Below, one piece after another: positions 17,605 through 26,289 of a stretch of 31,456 nucleotides of DNA. The stretch spans positions 1-31,456 of the forward strand of contig CAYSXI010000039.1 of assembly GCA_964434955.1 (NCBI GenBank), written 5' to 3'. Position numbers and translations under genes: made by a program. This DNA is from JANQLU01 sp964434955 (GTDB taxonomy: Bacteria; Planctomycetota; Planctomycetia; Pirellulales; Pirellulaceae). The notes under the pieces were generated by a model. It saw only the letters and a list, made by a program, of their open reading frames with translations, ran no database searches and had not been told where the DNA came from. Each line of letters begins with the position of its first letter. Within the stretch, counting starts at the first letter, position 1.

Positions 17605-17724
17605 ATGTCGACAAAGATTAGTTGGCGAATTCAGATCGGTTGATTAGCAAATTGTTTTCGGCTCGGTCAAGTCTGAAACGTTCGACCGCTGGAGAAACTC
17701 TGATAGCATGGGCGACCGGCTCAA

Positions 17725-18225
17725 TCATTTGAGACTTGGAGCGTCGCGATCTTTGAAAAAGTTGAAGTCGTTTTTCGACATCTTTTCGCGTGTATCATCA
17801 ACGAGCAGGACCCATCCGCCCCGATTGGGTGCATCGCGATCATAAGCAAGCACATAGGCGTGATCCTCGAGCTTGAGATACTTTCCGATCTCAAGATTCC
17901 AAACCACTGTGTAGCCTTCGGTCTTGGCATCTTTGATCCGGGCGAGCTGCCCACCCACCATCGAACTACCCTGCCGAAGCTCCTGCCAATTGGATGGACC
18001 GCGGCCCCGCTTCTCATAGAACCCGATATAGGCCTTGCGGATTTCTTCAAAACGATCGTTGACCATCGGGTCAACCGTTCCCCGCTGCTTTATTTTTTTG
18101 AGTTGGTCCTTCGTGTTCTTCGTGGTTTGTTTGATATCTCGTTTCGCCTGCTTCAAGTCACCGCAGCCTGATGAGATTAAGGGGATACAAACCAATAGGC
18201 AAATCAATAGCAAAAGGCGTTGCAT
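17725..18225 (-). CDS. Small predicted lipoprotein of unknown function
   Basis: A clear type II signal sequence (MQRLLLLICLLVCIPLISSGC) ends in the lipobox ISSGC at residues 17-21. A lysine-rich, probably helical stretch follows (GDLKQAKRDIKQTTKNTKDQ), then a compact ~100-residue region with FYEKRGRGPSNWQEL and WVLLVDDTR. The second half recalls the small soluble part of type II secretion G-like or DUF1559-like proteins found in planctomycetes, but the match is too weak to name. It is likely envelope-anchored. It lies 166 bases downstream of the gene ending at 18392 on the same strand. Confidence 0.7.
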   Translation of the reverse strand: MQRLLLLICLLVCIPLISSGCGDLKQAKRDIKQTTKNTKDQLKKIKQRGTVDPMVNDRFEEIRKAYIGFYEKRGRGPSNWQELRQGSSMVGGQLARIKDAKTEGYTVVWNLEIGKYLKLEDHAYVLAYDRDAPNRGGWVLLVDDTREKMSKNDFNFFKDRDAPSLK

Positions 18226-18374
18226 GGGGATCTCGATTGAGTGAATCGTAAGGAAGGTATCAAGGGCAGTTTATCATCTACCACGTACGATTCAAAGCAA
18301 ACACCGATGTTTCATTTTCGAGAACCTTTTTTAGCCGGCGGCCCCCAATGCTTGGAATAATCGCAAATCCCTTG

Positions 18375-18410
18375 GCCGCGAAACGCCGGGCCTAAGCCGC
18401 GAAACGCCGG
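18375..18410. repeat. 15-bp direct repeat (21-bp period) across a stop codon
   Basis: GCCGCGAAACGCCGG occurs at 18375-18389 and again at 18396-18410. The period of 21 bases equals seven codons, and the repeat lies across the stop of the minus-strand gene ending at 18392. Translated past the stop, RRFAA appears twice, so it looks like a duplicated gene end. Confidence 0.8.
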
Positions 18411-20455
18411 AAGTCTTCTTCGTCCTGCCCGGGCCAATCGACGACTTCATCCACGGGCGATTGGTTCTCTTCGAACTCCTGCACCTCACGATAGACTTCC
18501 GAGATCGATGGACTAATCTCGGCATCACCAATGATGTTCAACACATACTTGTCCAGCCAATATTGTCCATGACCGGCGACATGAACCGGGTGATTCGTGC
18601 ACTCGGGACCGATCGAAGCCTGAATGGATTCAGAAAACGGAATATCGGTTCCAACGTAATCATCAATTCGAAAAATGTTGATCCAGCGTTCAACGCGACT
18701 TCTCAAGTTGGACCAAAAAGGCGCATCGACGGGCGGATACAAATGTGGGAAATAGTATTGATACAAATGCCCCAGGGGCGAGCCCATGGTCACAAGGTTG
18801 ATCCGGCTAAACCGTTCCTTGACCCATCCCAGTTCCTCGTCATTCAGGGCCTCGACGGCAATTACCGTCCCCTGGCTGTGGCTGATGATGTTGAGCACCG
18901 GTTTTCCTTCAATGTTCTTCGAGAAGTGTTCGAGAACTTTCTTGACCCGTCCCACGATCAGCTTCCGAACCGGGTATTCAATATTTCCCGACCCGTTTGA
19001 AACATTCATCCATTCAAACTCATCGTCGTCGCGCATTGCCCGACCATCCGATTGGCCGGCGGGGCGCATGTAAAAGTGGTTAACCACATCGAGCACGATA
19101 TCCAGCACGGGATGCAAATAGCGTACGGAAAGCAGGATCATTCCCGTCAAAGGGACGAGGACGCCCATCGCATAACGATTGGCCTCGACCAGAAACCGGC
19201 CAAGCATAAAACGTTCGTAGGGCGATCCATCCAATTGAAGCCATGCCATCACGAGCGAAACGCCGAGGCCCAAAAGGGCGCAGATCCCGACGAAAAATTG
19301 AAGGATTGGATTCAAGATCAAGCGAGGAGAGCGGCGTCCGCGCTCGAAACTTTCAACGCGATTGCGTGTCCGCCAAACGGCGTACCAAATCAGTACGGAC
19401 ACGGTCACACTTGAAAGCAGAACCGTTGCCAGGATCTGAATACTCAACAGGGGAACCGCTTCGTGGAACAGCCATTCGTAACGTTCGGGGTCGACCAGGT
19501 TTTTTAACGCACTCCCGCCACTGACCCAAACCATGGGAAGGATCAAGCTCCAAAGCCCGACAAGCAAAATGGGAATCAGAAACCCAACATGCAGCCCCTG
19601 GCGATTGGTCTTGGGATGACAGAGCGCCAAAACCCAACTTCCCGTCATCAGGAATAACACAACCGCCATCCACATGTATTGCATTTCCAGCATCACGAAA
19701 AATATTCGACTGTACCAGAACAATCCGCAATTCAATTCATCATGCGGATGACTGGCAAGGTGGTTGTTTTCGAGGGCCCCAAACGACTTGACGCCGACAA
19801 GCATGCCCAAAAAAATCGAGCCAATGAAGACCCAGAACCAGAACCGTTCAATGACGCGATTCCGGGTATTTTTCCAGGCGGACGCTGCCAAAAGCAAAAG
19901 ACAAACCGAAGTCGAAATCACAAGCACGTCGGCCCACATTTCGACAAGGTAAGACTTGGGCCAAAGTTGTTCCGTGCCAACCAGAATCAACGTCAACAAA
20001 GCCAGGATGAAGTTAATTGCGAGAACCGGACCATGCAAAACCCGGGCACTATGCAAGCCAAGGATCCGGAGGAACTTCGCGCCGAGCCCCGGTTGGTCAG
20101 CGCCAACAAATGCGACGTAGCGGAGCCCAAAGATGATTTGCCAGATCCCGGCAAAGACTCCAAAGATACTTCGACGGACCTGGGATAAGTCACCCCAAAA
20201 AATCTCCGCGGCGGTGGCACGGTGATTTTCATATTCAAAATGCCGAACATGGCTGACAAACGTCTTCGTATAGCGATCGTCACCAGTCGCAGCCGGGACA
20301 TCGACTTCACGCAGCCATAGCCGTTCCGGCTTCTCGATGGCCCCTTCTTTTTCCGACACCAAAGCGCGCGAAAAATTGTCGATGGTTTCTCCCGGGTTGG
20401 GATCACCCACGCCATGAATCACGAGAATCAATTCGTCAGGCCGATTCGTTTTCAC
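18392..20455 (-). CDS. Serine-hydrolase-like protein with large internal membrane domain
   Basis: The protein opens with a hydrolase strand and oxyanion-type turn, LILVIHGVGDPNPGE (residues ~9-23). Residues ~95-460 hold about eight hydrophobic segments. Then NIISHSQGTVIAVEAL (near residue 525) gives the alpha/beta-hydrolase nucleophile elbow, with Ser in S-H-S-Q-G, and a late HVAGHGQYW may supply the His. So the hydrolase fold appears split by a membrane module. Lipase-like proteins use such a triad on esters or phospholipids; the substrate here is unknown. GTG 20455 is the start. No ribosome site is visible. It is divergent from the methyltransferase gene at 20531. Confidence 0.72.
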   Translation of the reverse strand: MKTNRPDELILVIHGVGDPNPGETIDNFSRALVSEKEGAIEKPERLWLREVDVPAATGDDRYTKTFVSHVRHFEYENHRATAAEIFWGDLSQVRRSIFGVFAGIWQIIFGLRYVAFVGADQPGLGAKFLRILGLHSARVLHGPVLAINFILALLTLILVGTEQLWPKSYLVEMWADVLVISTSVCLLLLAASAWKNTRNRVIERFWFWVFIGSIFLGMLVGVKSFGALENNHLASHPHDELNCGLFWYSRIFFVMLEMQYMWMAVVLFLMTGSWVLALCHPKTNRQGLHVGFLIPILLVGLWSLILPMVWVSGGSALKNLVDPERYEWLFHEAVPLLSIQILATVLLSSVTVSVLIWYAVWRTRNRVESFERGRRSPRLILNPILQFFVGICALLGLGVSLVMAWLQLDGSPYERFMLGRFLVEANRYAMGVLVPLTGMILLSVRYLHPVLDIVLDVVNHFYMRPAGQSDGRAMRDDDEFEWMNVSNGSGNIEYPVRKLIVGRVKKVLEHFSKNIEGKPVLNIISHSQGTVIAVEALNDEELGWVKERFSRINLVTMGSPLGHLYQYYFPHLYPPVDAPFWSNLRSRVERWINIFRIDDYVGTDIPFSESIQASIGPECTNHPVHVAGHGQYWLDKYVLNIIGDAEISPSISEVYREVQEFEENQSPVDEVVDWPGQDEEDFRRFAA

Positions 20456-20530
20456 GCTTTGCGTTTTGCCGCCAGGTAGCTAGAGATAAAAAAGCGGCGT
20501 ACGATAACGAAAACTCAAAATGAATGCACG

Positions 20531-21226
20531 ATGGATTTTCGTGCTTGCAATCGAACTCAGTCCGGGAATCAATCCTTGTGCTTTTGCTGCTGCGGATTCA
20601 GCCAAAAACTGATAGCACTGATTTTCAACAACAGTGAACGCTGGCTGCACCAAACCTACGGTGCGAGAAAAAAAACGCTGTTTTCGACGATTGAAAACGA
20701 AGTCGTTGAAATTGGCCCGGGAACGGGCATCAATTTTCGGTACTACCCACCGAATACGAAAGTGCATGCATTCGAGCCCAATGGCAATTTTGGACAAAAG
20801 CTGAAAGCTTCCGCAAAAGACAATCGGATCGACTTGGAATGGTACAGGGAACCGGCCGAGCAACTGCCTTTCGGCGATTCATCCGTCCGAGCAATCGTTT
20901 CGACCCTAGTCCTATGTTCGGTGGTCGACGTCACGACGATTCTTTCCGAAGTGCGACGCTGCCTTCAACCTGGAGGTCGCTTTTATTTTCTCGAACACGT
21001 TTTGGCGGCGGACGGACATCGAAGCAAACGGGCGATGCAACACTTACTGACGCCGGCCTGGAAAATCATCTTTGATGGCTGCCATCTCAATCGTGACTTG
21101 GCGAAGGATTTTCAACATGCCGGGTTCGCCGAATCGCATATCGAGTCATTTCAGATTCCCAAGTACAAACTTGGTCAATCGCTTTACCCGTTCTCAAGCC
21201 ACATTTGCGGCTACCTGGAAGCTTGA
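20531..21226 (+). CDS. Class I SAM methyltransferase, METTL7-like
   Basis: Residues ~56-65 hold VVEIGPGTGIN (SAM motif I); FEPN follows the acidic strand; AEQLPFGDSSVRAIVSTLVLC is motif II/III; LQPGGRFYFLEHV is the post-III strand. LTPAWKIIFDGCHLNRDL and the FQIPK tail match bacterial relatives of METTL7, which in animals methylate thiols. The substrate here cannot be told. The first ~35 residues are unlike the family and Cys-rich, so translation may truly start later, near the FSQKLIALIF stretch. It is divergent from the membrane hydrolase gene, with ~75 bases between. Confidence 0.78.
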   Translation: MDFRACNRTQSGNQSLCFCCCGFSQKLIALIFNNSERWLHQTYGARKKTLFSTIENEVVEIGPGTGINFRYYPPNTKVHAFEPNGNFGQKLKASAKDNRIDLEWYREPAEQLPFGDSSVRAIVSTLVLCSVVDVTTILSEVRRCLQPGGRFYFLEHVLAADGHRSKRAMQHLLTPAWKIIFDGCHLNRDLAKDFQHAGFAESHIESFQIPKYKLGQSLYPFSSHICGYLEA

Positions 21227-21292
21227 ACGGCAGCCCAAGCATGGGCAAAACACGCGCACCCATTTCCCTCTTTGATGATTGTCCCATCGAGC

Positions 21293-21320
21293 AAAAAAAA
21301 ACGCCCGAGAAACCCGGGCG
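21293..21320 (-). terminator. Rho-independent terminator of the Tat oxidoreductase gene
   Basis: On the minus strand a 6-bp GC-only stem (21320-21315 with 21307-21302), a 7-nt loop and then a run of nine T's form a textbook terminator, 36 bases past the stop at 21356. The plus-strand side has only a broken T-tract, so it works mainly for the minus-strand gene. Confidence 0.85.
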
Positions 21321-21355
21321 CTATTTCGTTTTGTTACTCAGCGGTCAGCCAAGCG

Positions 21356-22789
21356 TTACGATACGCTGCTAACCTCAAATCCTTTGCGGTATTCGCGTGA
21401 CATCATCGAGTTGGCTTTCTCGTTGTTCAGAACGGTTTCTTTCTTTCCGTCCATGATCAACTCGGCACCGAGCGTAATGCCTTTACCGTTCTTGATATTG
21501 ACGCCGTTCTTCTCCAAATGAGAAGCCATTCGCTTGAACGAATCCATAAACAACTCGTTGTCGCCAATCTTTTCTGCGATCTCATCAAAGTTGGCCGGTT
21601 TGCCGAGTTGATGAGACACGCCACCGGTATGGCAAAGGGCACTGGAAAGATGTCCCTCCATGACTTCACCATTCAGAATTTTGCGGTCCCGTTTTTCGAC
21701 GGCCTCGACAAAGTTTCGGTAGTGGTTGCCGCCACCGCCCCACTTCATCAATTCTTTGCCATCTTTGTCGAATGCTTTGGCATTGGTGTAGCTTGGAATA
21801 ACCACGTAACCATTTTCGCATTGAATGATGACGCCGATTCGCGAACCACGATAATTGTCCATGCTTCCGCCCCAGCGTTTATCCTGGAACTCTTTGGCTT
21901 TTGGCAAACCGCGCGTCTCAAAGATCAGCGGTGCAGGCTTGTAGTCATGAATCACCGTTTGGGTATTGGGCGTGTCGCCCCCATCCTGGTAACCAACGCG
22001 ACCGCCAATCGAGAGAACGCGCGGCGAAAGCTCGTCATAGCCCATGAACCAACGGGCGATATCCATCTGGTGGATTCCCTGATTTCCCATATCGCCGTTG
22101 CCGGTATTGAAATCCCAATGCCAGTCGTAGTGCAATTGCGGTCGATAAAGCGAGCGCTTCTCAGCGGGCCCACACCACAGGTCATAATTGACATGCTTGC
22201 CAATCTTCAATGGCTTTTCGAGCAGCCCGATGCTCTTGCGGGGCTTATAGCAAGTTCCAATTCCGTAAAGAATCTTTCCGAGCTTGCCGCTCTGAACATA
22301 CTTTACGGCCTTTTGAAGGCTTGGACTTGAACGTGATTGGGTTCCACACTGACAGATACGATCGTATTTGCGAGCCGCCATCGCAAGTTGTCGCCCCTCC
22401 CAGACGTTATGGGACACGGGCTTTTCAACGTAAACGTCTTTGCCTGCTTTCATGGCCTCGATGCCAATCAGCGAATGGGTATGATTCGGCGTGGCGATCG
22501 AGACTGCGTCGATGTTCTTGTTGTTGAGCAACTCGCGAAAGTCGACATATTTTTCGACATCTTTCCCCTTGGCTCGTTCATTCAAGATGTTTTCGTCGAC
22601 ATCACAAAGTGCCTTGAGCTGCTTTCGCAAACCAGACATGTGATTCTGTCCGCGTCCGCGTGTGCCAATGACGCCAACGCGAATTCCGTCGTTGGATCCA
22701 ATTACTCTCGCGTAGGAGGCCGCAGGAAGCCCCACCGCGCTTGCGGCAAGTGCCGCCGTTTTGACAAAGGTTCGTCGATTCAGAGCCAT
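21356..22789 (-). CDS. Gfo/Idh/MocA oxidoreductase with Tat signal
   Basis: Residues 5-27 are a twin-arginine signal (RRTFVKTAALAASAVGLPAAS), so the folded enzyme is exported. The NAD-binding Rossmann domain follows: VGVIGTRGRGQNH, ALCDVDE, SIATPNHTHSLIG and VEKPVSHN with the EKP motif. The C-terminal half has the Gfo/Idh/MocA sheet domain (DWHWDFNTGNGDMGNQGIHQMDIARWF). These enzymes oxidise or dehydrate sugars and cyclitols; exported planctomycete copies are numerous and linked to polysaccharide breakdown, but the substrate is unknown. CCAGGA sits ~8 bases before the ATG at 22789. The gene is bounded by terminators on both sides, so it is monocistronic. Confidence 0.92.
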   Translation of the reverse strand: MALNRRTFVKTAALAASAVGLPAASYARVIGSNDGIRVGVIGTRGRGQNHMSGLRKQLKALCDVDENILNERAKGKDVEKYVDFRELLNNKNIDAVSIATPNHTHSLIGIEAMKAGKDVYVEKPVSHNVWEGRQLAMAARKYDRICQCGTQSRSSPSLQKAVKYVQSGKLGKILYGIGTCYKPRKSIGLLEKPLKIGKHVNYDLWCGPAEKRSLYRPQLHYDWHWDFNTGNGDMGNQGIHQMDIARWFMGYDELSPRVLSIGGRVGYQDGGDTPNTQTVIHDYKPAPLIFETRGLPKAKEFQDKRWGGSMDNYRGSRIGVIIQCENGYVVIPSYTNAKAFDKDGKELMKWGGGGNHYRNFVEAVEKRDRKILNGEVMEGHLSSALCHTGGVSHQLGKPANFDEIAEKIGDNELFMDSFKRMASHLEKNGVNIKNGKGITLGAELIMDGKKETVLNNEKANSMMSREYRKGFEVSSVS

Positions 22790-22889
22790 GATTCGATCCT
22801 GGTATAAGATTCAAAATAAACAGTCGACTAGTCTGATAACGCATCTATGCGGTCATTTATTTTAGTACAAAACGGCTCAAATAAAAGCA

Positions 22890-22921
22890 AATGCCAATGA
22901 CAGATTACCGTCATTGGCATT
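22890..22921 (-). terminator. Perfect 12-bp hairpin, probable terminator
   Basis: The arms (22890-22901 and 22910-22921) pair perfectly over 12 bp around an 8-nt loop, 60 bases after the stop at 22982. On the minus strand the stem is followed by a T-rich stretch (TTGCTTTTATTT), so it most likely ends transcription of that gene. The plus side lacks a T-run. Confidence 0.7.
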
Positions 22922-22981
22922 GATGAAGCCATGGCTCATTTAATTTTGCATCGCTTGCTAAATTACGTTCCAGATCGCCTG

Positions 22982-24103
22982 CTAAACAGCGGCCGTTTCC
23001 GCCATATCCACGGCCTGCGCGTTATTTCGCGCCGATTCCAAACAGGCATCCAAAACGCGTTGGGTTTTCATCGAAATGGTGGGCCAATGATCGTCAATCG
23101 TTTCGTTCAAGACGAGATCATTAAAATTTCGGAACAGATTCGATTCTTGTGCGTTCGGCGAGCTATTCCCATGCTCGGCAACCGCCGTCTGTTGTTCGAA
23201 GTTCTCCATTCGGAAGTCGCAACCTTCCATCACAAACTCCGCTTTATTAACAGCAAACGTCAGCTGACTACCGAAGTAGGGCAAAACGAAGTCGGGAATG
23301 TGAATGGTCCCGGTGGTACCGCTTATGTGAGCCCACTGCTGCATTTGCGTTTGAAAACTGGTGTAAAAACTCGCGCTGCTTCCGTCATCCCAAACCAGTT
23401 CCCCCGACAATTCCATCGGGACCGAATCCGGACTGTCGCTGCGTTTGATATCGTCCAGCATCCGCGCCGCCACTTTGACCGGCATTTTGAAATTTTTCGT
23501 CCAAAGTGCAAAACGGATGCAATACCATCCGAGGTCGCCCAGCGATCCCTGTGGTTCCATATCACTGGTCGTGCGAATGTTGTCTTCGCGAAAATCGTCG
23601 CCCGCATTGAAGCTGAAGTTCATATGAATCCGTTTAACTTCACCGATGCTTGCGTTGTCGTCGATGGCTTTTCGAACTTCCTTGTACCGATTGCTGTGCA
23701 TATACATGACGCCGTCCATGAATTGGACGCCATTGTCTTCACATGCCTGAATCATCTCGGCCAAGTCAGCGGCACTGACCGCGCAAGGTTTTTCACAAAG
23801 AACATGCTTGCCCGCCTTGGCGACCTTGATGACCCATTCTTTTCGAATTCCCGTCGGCAAAGGAACATAAACCGCATCCACATTCGGATCCTGCAGCAAC
23901 TCGTCGTAGCTTCCATAGGCTTTGGGCGCCGGAGAATACTCAACTTCCTTTTGAAGTCCGTCAATGAACTGCTGCGCTCGATCGAGATCCCGACTGGCTA
24001 CGGCAACCACCTGACCATTTCCTGAATTGAATATCGCTTTCCAATTCTTGTGAACGATCACCGCCGTACTGAGAATTCCCCATCGACAAACACGAATGGA
24101 CAT
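22982..24103 (-). CDS. Gfo/Idh/MocA family oxidoreductase (cytoplasmic)
   Basis: An NAD(P)-binding Rossmann fold: WGILSTAVI near residue 8 replaces the common G-x-G-x-x-G (a WGxxxTA form seen in the subgroup), VVAVASRDLDRAQQF, AVYVPLPTGIRKEW and LCEKPCAVS (EKP). The C-terminal part has GSLGDLGWYCIRFALW, as in dehydrogenases of the dihydrodiol/1,5-anhydrofructose-reductase type. No signal peptide is seen, unlike the neighbour at 21356. The enzyme probably oxidises or reduces a sugar; the substrate is unknown. A terminator lies just upstream at 24186-24206, so it needs its own promoter in the 110-base gap before it. Confidence 0.88.
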   Translation of the reverse strand: MSIRVCRWGILSTAVIVHKNWKAIFNSGNGQVVAVASRDLDRAQQFIDGLQKEVEYSPAPKAYGSYDELLQDPNVDAVYVPLPTGIRKEWVIKVAKAGKHVLCEKPCAVSAADLAEMIQACEDNGVQFMDGVMYMHSNRYKEVRKAIDDNASIGEVKRIHMNFSFNAGDDFREDNIRTTSDMEPQGSLGDLGWYCIRFALWTKNFKMPVKVAARMLDDIKRSDSPDSVPMELSGELVWDDGSSASFYTSFQTQMQQWAHISGTTGTIHIPDFVLPYFGSQLTFAVNKAEFVMEGCDFRMENFEQQTAVAEHGNSSPNAQESNLFRNFNDLVLNETIDDHWPTISMKTQRVLDACLESARNNAQAVDMAETAAV

Positions 24104-24185
24104 GAAATCAAAACCCTAAAAATATTGACGAAACGTTGGGCGAAGACTCGCGCTCAACTCTACGAAAATGATAATTCATACGAAG

Positions 24186-24206
24186 AAAACGCACGAGTCC
24201 CGCGCG
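24186..24206 (-). terminator. Rho-independent terminator after the 108-residue gene
   Basis: On the minus strand CGCGCG pairs with CGTGCG (one G-T pair; 24206-24201 with 24195-24190) around a 5-nt loop, followed by TTTTCTT. It starts 8 bases past the stop codon at 24214 and ends the M14 peptidase/108-residue transcript. Confidence 0.75.
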
Positions 24207-24213
24207 ACACAGG

Positions 24214-24540
24214 CTAATCCTCTTCAATCATCTGCTTGATGCTATGGACCTGACGCCGTCGATCCAGAACCGTCATGCGAATCGTTGAACAATCGTAGCC
24301 GAGGTGTTCGCCGATCTGATAAGCCAGATCCAAGTCACGAATTCCTTCATACTGGTTTACCAATGTGCCCGCTTGATAAATCTTGTTCGTATCGCGGTCG
24401 AACCCGGACTCGAAGCGGTCCACCATCAATTCGATCCAAGCCTCCGGAACGCCCGCATTACGAGCGTATTCCAGGGACCAGATCTCATCGCCTCGGCACT
24501 GACTCAAAAGTGCCAACGCATTAATTTCGCTAATTGCCAT
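24214..24540 (-). CDS. Conserved-looking small protein of unknown function
   Basis: A 108-residue, mostly acidic and helical protein that I do not recognise. The start MAISEINALALLSQCRGDEIW is followed by ARNAGVPEAWIELMVDRFESGF, NKIYQAGTLVNQYEGIRDLDLAYQIGEHLGYD and a basic DRRRQVHSIKQ. It has no signal peptide or membrane segment, so it is probably cytoplasmic. The start lies only 14 bases after the M14 peptidase stop, and the terminator directly downstream supports a real, co-transcribed gene. Even helix spacing suggests a small protein-binding domain. No function is claimed. Confidence 0.6.
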   Translation of the reverse strand: MAISEINALALLSQCRGDEIWSLEYARNAGVPEAWIELMVDRFESGFDRDTNKIYQAGTLVNQYEGIRDLDLAYQIGEHLGYDCSTIRMTVLDRRRQVHSIKQMIEED

Positions 24541-24554
24541 TTTCCGCGCCGCAA

Positions 24555-26147
24555 TTATTTGCTGTTCGACTTGAACGGCTCGGTGGCCAATTCAAATGAC
24601 TTGGGAATCCGCACGATGACATGCTTCTTTCCTTTCTCGACCTGTTCGTCGAGGAAATTCCAGGTCACCAGGCCATCTGCCGATTCGGGCTCCAGCATGT
24701 AAGCGACCAGCCGGCCAAGCGGTTGACTGGTGTGGACGACGAAATCGCCTTTTCGGATCAGGTGTTTCTCAACGCCAACATCCGCCGAGACCGACATCAT
24801 CCGGTGCTTTTGAAATGCGCGACGTGACTGATTGACCTCGGCAATCGTATAGACCTCAGCCGTAACGTCCATATCCGCAGTTGCCTGAACAACCTTGGCG
24901 CCGTGTCGTTCCAGTTGCTTCGCAATGGATTCCAGTTTGGCAGGGAAAGTGTAGGCGTAGGGCAGACTTCGAGCGTTTGTTGGCGTGTACTTGCCCCAAA
25001 ATTCAACTTCATAATCTTTCTTGTCTTTGCCATCGTATCCGGCGATCTTGTACTTTTCATCGAAAGCCGAAACGCGAGCGGCCAAAGGCAAGTTGACGTT
25101 GCTCGGTTTCTCTTTGGCCAATTTGGCAAATAGGGCACGTTCAACGGAAACCATGTTCTTGATTTCTTTGTGATTTGCGGAAACAAAATTCATGCATTCC
25201 AAAACGAACCCGCGCGAAACCATGATTCTGTCTTTATACGAAGCGTAGGAGTAGGCTTCAGAGAGAATTCCCAATCCGCCTCGCATCCCAAAGTATTCGG
25301 TGCTGTATCGAGGTTGGTATCCATAAGTCGTCCAGCGAGTTCGATCGCGATTGAAATTGCCGTAGTAAAATGACAGGTAACCGTGGTTTTTTTCGACGGC
25401 TTGGGTCACCGCCGGCATCATCTTGCCACGCAAGTATTTTCGGATCGGAGCCGGGCTCGCGGGGTTGTGCGGGATGTCGTAGGTCAATCCGTATTGATGC
25501 ACCGAACCATTCGTGGTGTGACAATCGATGAACACTTCTGGATCGACTTTGTTGAAATAGGCGATCAGGTTTCGAGCTTCGGGCGATTCCAACTTGATAA
25601 AGTCGCGATTGAGATCGAGTCCCATATTGTTGGGGCGAACGCCCATTCCCTTGGTCGGTCCTTTTTGCCCAGGCCGATTTGTCTTTTCCATTTTATCGTT
25701 GCCATCTGCGTTGTAATTCGGCGCGATAATGATGACGAGATTTTTCAACAGTTCGTGTTTTGGGTTTGCCGCAAGCTCCCTCAGCAGCATCAACAGTCCC
25801 TCCTTGCCTGCACATTCGCCTGAATGAATGTTCCCAAGCAGAAAAACGACCGCGCGATCGTCTTTCTTGCCCATCTCGTACTTCGGGTTCGCAATCACCG
25901 CTGAGACCATTGTTTTCCCGTCGACGGTTTTGCCCCAGTCGTATCGCGTAACATGCTCGGCAGCGTCGACGCAGGTTTGCACGTACTCTTCAACTTCCTT
26001 GGATGTACTTGTGGCCGTAAACTCGCTCGACTCGGCAACCGTTTTGAGGCCGTCAAGTTTTTGGGCTTCGATTCGATCTGGTGAAATCAAAATCAGCGAC
26101 AAGGCGGAAATCGCGAAGTTGATCATGCATACTTTGGCGTTCGGCAT
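24555..26147 (-). CDS. M14 family zinc carboxypeptidase, exported
   Basis: Zinc-ligand motif GNIHSGECAGKEG (H-S-G-E) and a later VFIDCHTTNGS supply His, Glu and His; LDLNRDFIKLESPEARNL is the conserved region between them, and GILSEAYSYASYKDR probably holds the catalytic Glu. M14 enzymes cleave C-terminal residues from peptides, or deacylate and trim peptidoglycan peptides. I chose ATG 26147 (MPNAKVCMINF) because it puts a signal peptide at the N-terminus (hydrophobic stretch INFAISALSLILIS, cut near EAQ); an upstream in-frame Met at 26228 would add 27 residues before it. The ~150-residue C-terminal part (after HKEIKNMVSVERAL) is a mixed beta/alpha region with no clear motif. It heads a two-gene operon. 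Confidence 0.87.
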   Translation of the reverse strand: MPNAKVCMINFAISALSLILISPDRIEAQKLDGLKTVAESSEFTATSTSKEVEEYVQTCVDAAEHVTRYDWGKTVDGKTMVSAVIANPKYEMGKKDDRAVVFLLGNIHSGECAGKEGLLMLLRELAANPKHELLKNLVIIIAPNYNADGNDKMEKTNRPGQKGPTKGMGVRPNNMGLDLNRDFIKLESPEARNLIAYFNKVDPEVFIDCHTTNGSVHQYGLTYDIPHNPASPAPIRKYLRGKMMPAVTQAVEKNHGYLSFYYGNFNRDRTRWTTYGYQPRYSTEYFGMRGGLGILSEAYSYASYKDRIMVSRGFVLECMNFVSANHKEIKNMVSVERALFAKLAKEKPSNVNLPLAARVSAFDEKYKIAGYDGKDKKDYEVEFWGKYTPTNARSLPYAYTFPAKLESIAKQLERHGAKVVQATADMDVTAEVYTIAEVNQSRRAFQKHRMMSVSADVGVEKHLIRKGDFVVHTSQPLGRLVAYMLEPESADGLVTWNFLDEQVEKGKKHVIVRIPKSFELATEPFKSNSK

Positions 26148-26289
26148 GGTTGGTCCAATGATATGACTGGGTTGATCCCATAGTGGGACTGGGCAAAGAT
26201 ATTCCAGACACAATTTTAATCGAATCATTTACCGATGTATCCGGGTGGCCAAGCTCCACCGGTACCTCGCAGCTTGACTGGAATTTTGT

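Noticed and set aside
22931..24025. Open frame of 364 codons on the plus strand
   Set aside because: Antisense to the Gfo/Idh/MocA gene at 22982-24103, which has clear dehydrogenase motifs.
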